Assembly (NCBI GenBank): GCA_964035575.1
Contig: OZ037845.1
Coordinates: forward strand, 248,001-312,000
Direction of reading: 5' to 3'
DNA: 64,000 bases
Source of the DNA: Rhynchopus sp. YZ270_cl-10
Lineage: Eukaryota > Euglenozoa > Diplonemea > Diplonemida > Diplonemidae
The translations under genes were made by a program, and so were the position numbers. Below are positions 60,478 through 64,000 of this stretch, in pieces; position 1 is the first letter of the stretch; each line of letters opens with the position of its first letter. The notes under the pieces were generated by a model. The model searched no databases. It was not told where the DNA came from and was given only the letters and a program-made list of their open reading frames with translations.

Positions 60478-63400
60478 TCATTCGACACACACTATCGCAT
60501 CTTGCGGCGAGGTAGTCCTCTTCACGTAGTCAGACTGAAGCAGTTGGTCTGCAGTGGAGCGCAGTCTTGGGTCACGGTGGAAACATTCCTGCAGGAAAGC
60601 TACTGTGTCGGGAGATGCATTTGCGGGCACGGGCGGTCCGCCTCTGCCGTTGATGATCTTGTTCAGTGTTTCGTGTGTGGGTTCCAGCTTCCCTGTGCGC
60701 CAAGGTGTGACGCCAAGCATCTCAATGATGGTGCATCCCAAAGACCAGATGTCGCATCGTGTGCCGTACTCCACATCGCACTCGCCAGTCTTGCGCAGAA
60801 GCACCTCGGGTGCCATCCAAAAGGGTGTGCCCACACACGTCTGTGCACCATGTGCACCAAACGTCTCGTCCTCCTCCTCATCAAACAGCTTGCTGCAGCC
60901 AAAGTCAGACAGCTTCACCGTCGCGTCAATCGACAGCAGAAGGTTGTCTGCCTTCACGTCGCGGTGTGCAATCGCAGAGCGCCCGTTGTTCCCGCTGTGC
61001 AGGTACGCCAGTCCCAGAAGCACGTGGCATGTGTACTCACGCACTGTGTCCTCGTCCAGTGCTGCCTTCCGTGCACGCAGCAGGCTCTTCACAGACCCGC
61101 CAGGCATGTACTCCATGAAGATCTCAAGACACGACGCATCACGCCACATGTGTCCCAGGTACTGCACAACGTGTGGGTGGTGCAGGGATCGCATCAGAGT
61201 GAACTCCTGTTCCACACGCATCCGTGCCTTTGCCGAGTGTGACGCACCCAACTGCATCTCCTTCACTGCCACATGCCGGTCTGACCCCTTCAGTGACGCA
61301 AGGTAAACAACCCCAAACGACCCCTTCCCCAGTGCAGGACGCATCTTCTTGCACGTCTTCATCTCGTCCGGCTGCAGCCACATCTTCTCAGGAGGCACCG
61401 ACACAGGCGCAGACGGCTTTGCAGACATCGTCCCCTCCACCCACAGCGCAATGAAGGGGTGGCGCAGAAGCTCAGGTGCGTCGTCACGTTCGCTTGGGTC
61501 CTTCGTCAGACACTTCCAGATGAAGTCGTGTGCAGACGTCGACACGTCCTCCACCACGTTCTCTGGTGGGTATGCGGGTGCGTTCATCATTGCAGCCCAC
61601 AGGTTCGCACAGTCGGCCTTCCCAGGAGGCACACCCTTGTTCAGCACCTCCGACACCGTGCACCCCAAGCTGTAGATGTCTGCAGGTGTCCCTGCCGTCA
61701 CAAACCCTGTCCCGCATGCAAGCACCTCGGGTGCGATCCAGTTCGGACTCCCCACCTGTGTGTTCCCACATGTCGACATCGTCGCGTTGCTGAAGGGCAT
61801 TCCCGCAGCAGGAGAGAACGGCATTGCTGCAGGTGAGGGCAGCTTCCCCCAGTCCGCATCGCTGTTGAGCTTCTTCAAGGAACCAAAGTCGCACAGCTTT
61901 GCCGTCCCCTCTGGTGTCAGCAGGATGTTGTCGCCCTTGATGTCCCTGTGCACAACTTCGTTGCTGTGCAGAAACGACAGTGCCTGCAGCACTTGGTGGA
62001 TGTAGTACGCAGCTGTTGCCTCCTCCAGACGTGTGTCCATCCCACGCACAAGCGCACCCAACGTGCCCCCTGACACGTACTCCATCAGGATGCAGAGACG
62101 GCCCCCGACAGGGTCGAACACCACGTCCAGCATCTCTGTCAGGTGTGGGTGGCGCAGGCCCTTCAGCAGCTCTAACACCAGCTTAGCCTCCTCTGCGTCC
62201 CGGCGCTGTGCACCGAGCTGCTCCTTCATCGCGAGATGGACGCCGTCGTCGAGCACACCCACGTACACTGCGCCGTACGCACCGACACCTATTTGCCGCG
62301 TCTGCTTCCAGGAGTGGTGCGCTTTATGCGTTGGGCCGTCTACATGCGGTCCTGTGGGGAAGTTGCCTATGAGCTGCGCACCTGCTGAGACGACGCTGTT
62401 CAGAAACTGTGTGTGCTGTTGCGACAGTGCTGTTTTGAGGATAGCTGTTTGCTGGCTGCCTTGAGTACCCATGATAAGCTGCGGGTCGTACGACCCTTGC
62501 GTGGTGAGGAGCGGCTGGCTTGGCTGCGACTCGTCGTCCTGCTGTGCGGACTGCATCTGTTCCTCATCCTGCTCGCACAGCACCTTCGTCATCTCACTAC
62601 CTTCCACGACATCTTCCACTACCCGTAGCCTCTTCCTCACGAGGTACACACAGAGACACCACCCCGCCAGCAGCAGCAACACACCACCGACCACCCCAAG
62701 CACCAACGGCAGGTTGCTCGCTTGGGATGCTTCGGGCACTGGATCTGGTGTCTCCGTCTGCATGCTCACAAAAGGTGGTTCCATAGTAGGGACGTCGGTC
62801 GGTTGAGACGGTTGAGACATTGGTTGGTCGGTTGCTACTGGTACCGGGGTGGTTGCGGGTGTGGGGATGTACGCCGTACAGCATGGGGCGATTTGTGTCC
62901 TGCATGACGAGGCAACGTCGTTGCAGGGGAGCGTTTTGGAGTCTGTGGTCTTTTTGGTGCCGAAGGGGCAACGCACAATATCGCATGTGGGCATGAGGGA
63001 GCTGACGCAGCTGGTCAGCGCTGTGTACGAGTCTGGTGTCTTGGAGTTCCCCCAGACGGTAGGAGGGGCCGTGTTGTTGTAGTACGCAACGAAGCCGCGG
63101 TCCAACGGCAGCACCCACGCTACGTCGTGCAAAATCATGTTCGCGCCACGCCCCCCCGAGTCTGGACTGCCCCAGCTCACCACCGTGCCGTTCACGAAAC
63201 GCATGGCAAATGCCTGAGACTTCGGCGTGGTGTACACTGTGTCGATCTCAGTGTACCCAAGCAGCGTTGCCACAGAGCTGAGGCTGCCTCCAGACTGCTG
63301 CCTGCCCCAGGCAGTGATGCTCATCCAGTCGTCATGAAGAACGACGTACGCGTCTTTGTTGCTGAAGACAGTTTCGATGCCGACCAAACGGTTGGCACTG

Positions 63401-63999
63401 ATATTTGCTGCACCTTTTGTGTCACCCCAAACCACACCACGACGGTCCGACGTGACGTACAACGCAGCGTCTTCTGTGGTCCAGAGCGAGTCTGCTAGGA
63501 TGTTAGAGGTCGTAGTCATGGTATCGTACGGTGCGAGACGCATGCCTGATGAATTCGCCAGCCCGCCCTTCCCCCAGGACACAATATCACCACTCTGGCG
63601 CAGCGCGAGAAACACCGACGCACCGTCATACGGCGGCATGAAGATGTCCACGACGTCGGAAAGCAGGCCCTGCACGGAGGAGGAGTCGCCTCCAGCATCC
63701 TCCTTGCCCCAGGTGTAGACGGAACCGTCATCGAACAGCACTGCGTACGCTCCGGCACCGTGCCCCACCCATTTGCGGCTTGTTTTCCCACGAAGAATGA
63801 GGTCATTCGGACAGCCTTGCGTCTCGCTATTCGCGCCCCTGCAAATCGCCATTTCAGACTCGCCGTTCGCACCATAAAGCACCAACGAATCCGCCCCAGC
63901 AAGCGACCCTTCCGCAAAAAGCTCTTTCCCAGAAAGGTCAAACCTTCTGTCCGCATCACCAATGACAACCCCAGGGATGTACTCCCCTGAGGTCCCCAT
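60478..63999 (-). CDS. RCC1-like receptor with tandem STE-type kinase domains (partial)
   Basis: 1173 aa in view. The window ends one base beyond the first visible ATG and no signal peptide is seen, so the N-terminus probably lies outside. The ectodomain has repeated RCC1-type signatures (GSVYTWGKED, GDIVSWGKG, GTVVSWGSPD), then a Cys cluster and a Pro/Thr stalk. A membrane helix lies at about 427-453 (LVLGVVGGVLLLLAGWCL), followed by VRKRLR. Kinase 1 (about 565-855) has GVGAYGAVYV, AMKEQ, HRDIKGDNILL and DFGS, an activation loop lengthened by a Pro/Ser/Met-rich insert, and APE. Kinase 2 (about 885-1155) has LGKGSFGVVYL, AVKEM, HRDVKADNLLL, SDFGC and GTPFWMAPE. Both keep every catalytic residue and look like MAP3K/STE11 kinases. 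Likely a surface receptor feeding a MAP-kinase-type cascade; single exon. Confidence 0.85.
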   Translation of the reverse strand: MGTSGEYIPGVVIGDADRRFDLSGKELFAEGSLAGADSLVLYGANGESEMAICRGANSETQGCPNDLILRGKTSRKWVGHGAGAYAVLFDDGSVYTWGKEDAGGDSSSVQGLLSDVVDIFMPPYDGASVFLALRQSGDIVSWGKGGLANSSGMRLAPYDTMTTTSNILADSLWTTEDAALYVTSDRRGVVWGDTKGAANISANRLVGIETVFSNKDAYVVLHDDWMSITAWGRQQSGGSLSSVATLLGYTEIDTVYTTPKSQAFAMRFVNGTVVSWGSPDSGGRGANMILHDVAWVLPLDRGFVAYYNNTAPPTVWGNSKTPDSYTALTSCVSSLMPTCDIVRCPFGTKKTTDSKTLPCNDVASSCRTQIAPCCTAYIPTPATTPVPVATDQPMSQPSQPTDVPTMEPPFVSMQTETPDPVPEASQASNLPLVLGVVGGVLLLLAGWCLCVYLVRKRLRVVEDVVEGSEMTKVLCEQDEEQMQSAQQDDESQPSQPLLTTQGSYDPQLIMGTQGSQQTAILKTALSQQHTQFLNSVVSAGAQLIGNFPTGPHVDGPTHKAHHSWKQTRQIGVGAYGAVYVGVLDDGVHLAMKEQLGAQRRDAEEAKLVLELLKGLRHPHLTEMLDVVFDPVGGRLCILMEYVSGGTLGALVRGMDTRLEEATAAYYIHQVLQALSFLHSNEVVHRDIKGDNILLTPEGTAKLCDFGSLKKLNSDADWGKLPSPAAMPFSPAAGMPFSNATMSTCGNTQVGSPNWIAPEVLACGTGFVTAGTPADIYSLGCTVSEVLNKGVPPGKADCANLWAAMMNAPAYPPENVVEDVSTSAHDFIWKCLTKDPSERDDAPELLRHPFIALWVEGTMSAKPSAPVSVPPEKMWLQPDEMKTCKKMRPALGKGSFGVVYLASLKGSDRHVAVKEMQLGASHSAKARMRVEQEFTLMRSLHHPHVVQYLGHMWRDASCLEIFMEYMPGGSVKSLLRARKAALDEDTVREYTCHVLLGLAYLHSGNNGRSAIAHRDVKADNLLLSIDATVKLSDFGCSKLFDEEEDETFGAHGAQTCVGTPFWMAPEVLLRKTGECDVEYGTRCDIWSLGCTIIEMLGVTPWRTGKLEPTHETLNKIINGRGGPPVPANASPDTVAFLQECFHRDPRLRSTADQLLQSDYVKRTTSPQDAIVCVE

Positions 64000-64000
64000 C

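Overview
This 64 kb window is nuclear DNA of a unicellular eukaryote. All 17 supported genes (16 complete, one running off the right edge) lie on the minus strand, so the window is one unidirectional gene array. Several genes have short spliceosomal introns (mostly 53-72 nt) with a strict GTATG(T/C/A) donor and a CAG acceptor. Coding DNA is GC-rich, while spacers are AT-rich, full of A/T homopolymers and short repeats. Genes are in tandem copies (five SAM synthetases, three GSTs) and pyrimidine tracts followed by AG sit just before start codons. This recalls Euglenozoa (polycistronic, trans-spliced). A diplonemid is my best guess because conventional introns are present, but that is inference and no spliced-leader gene is in view.

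Layout from left to right. 1117-3420: mitochondrial propionyl-CoA carboxylase beta, whose last 26-codon exon lies beyond a TIR element inside its second intron. 4601-15408: five intact S-adenosylmethionine synthetase genes with identical intron positions, homogenised by recent duplication and conversion; copy 1 carries a TIR insertion in intron 1. 15986-17692: type I membrane protein with two C-type-lectin-like domains. 17766-18684: a 919-bp TIR element flanked by TA. 20633-34402: one uninterrupted 4589-aa surface-protein ORF with a signal peptide, thrombospondin-type repeats, a Hedgehog-like Hint (autoprocessing) domain, a membrane segment, a second signal-peptide-like stretch, a vitellogenin-like region, many Ig-like modules and a C-terminal membrane anchor. 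35877-39225: three sigma-like GST genes plus a GST remnant, separated by an unusually conserved noncoding block. 39621-47807: a degenerate EF-hand/coiled-coil protein, an acidic repeat protein, selenoprotein K with an in-frame TGA, and a Schlafen-AlbA-type protein. 47808-52618: gene-free, repeat-rich, with two small TA-flanked hairpin elements. 52619-55129: WSC-domain polytopic membrane protein. 56840-58387: tubulin-tyrosine-ligase-like protein. 60478-63999: receptor with an RCC1-like ectodomain and two cytoplasmic STE-type kinase domains, incomplete at the right edge.

Functionally the window mixes one-carbon and propionate metabolism (MAT, PCCB), detoxification and ER redox (GST, SelK) and an unusual set of surface receptors (lectin-like, Hint/TSP1, WSC, RCC1-kinase). 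Nothing shows that the genes form one pathway. The most novel items are the giant Hint-containing protein, the RCC1/tandem-kinase receptor, the selenoprotein K read-through, the hairpin repeat family with covarying stems, and the 127-bp block conserved between diverged GST genes.
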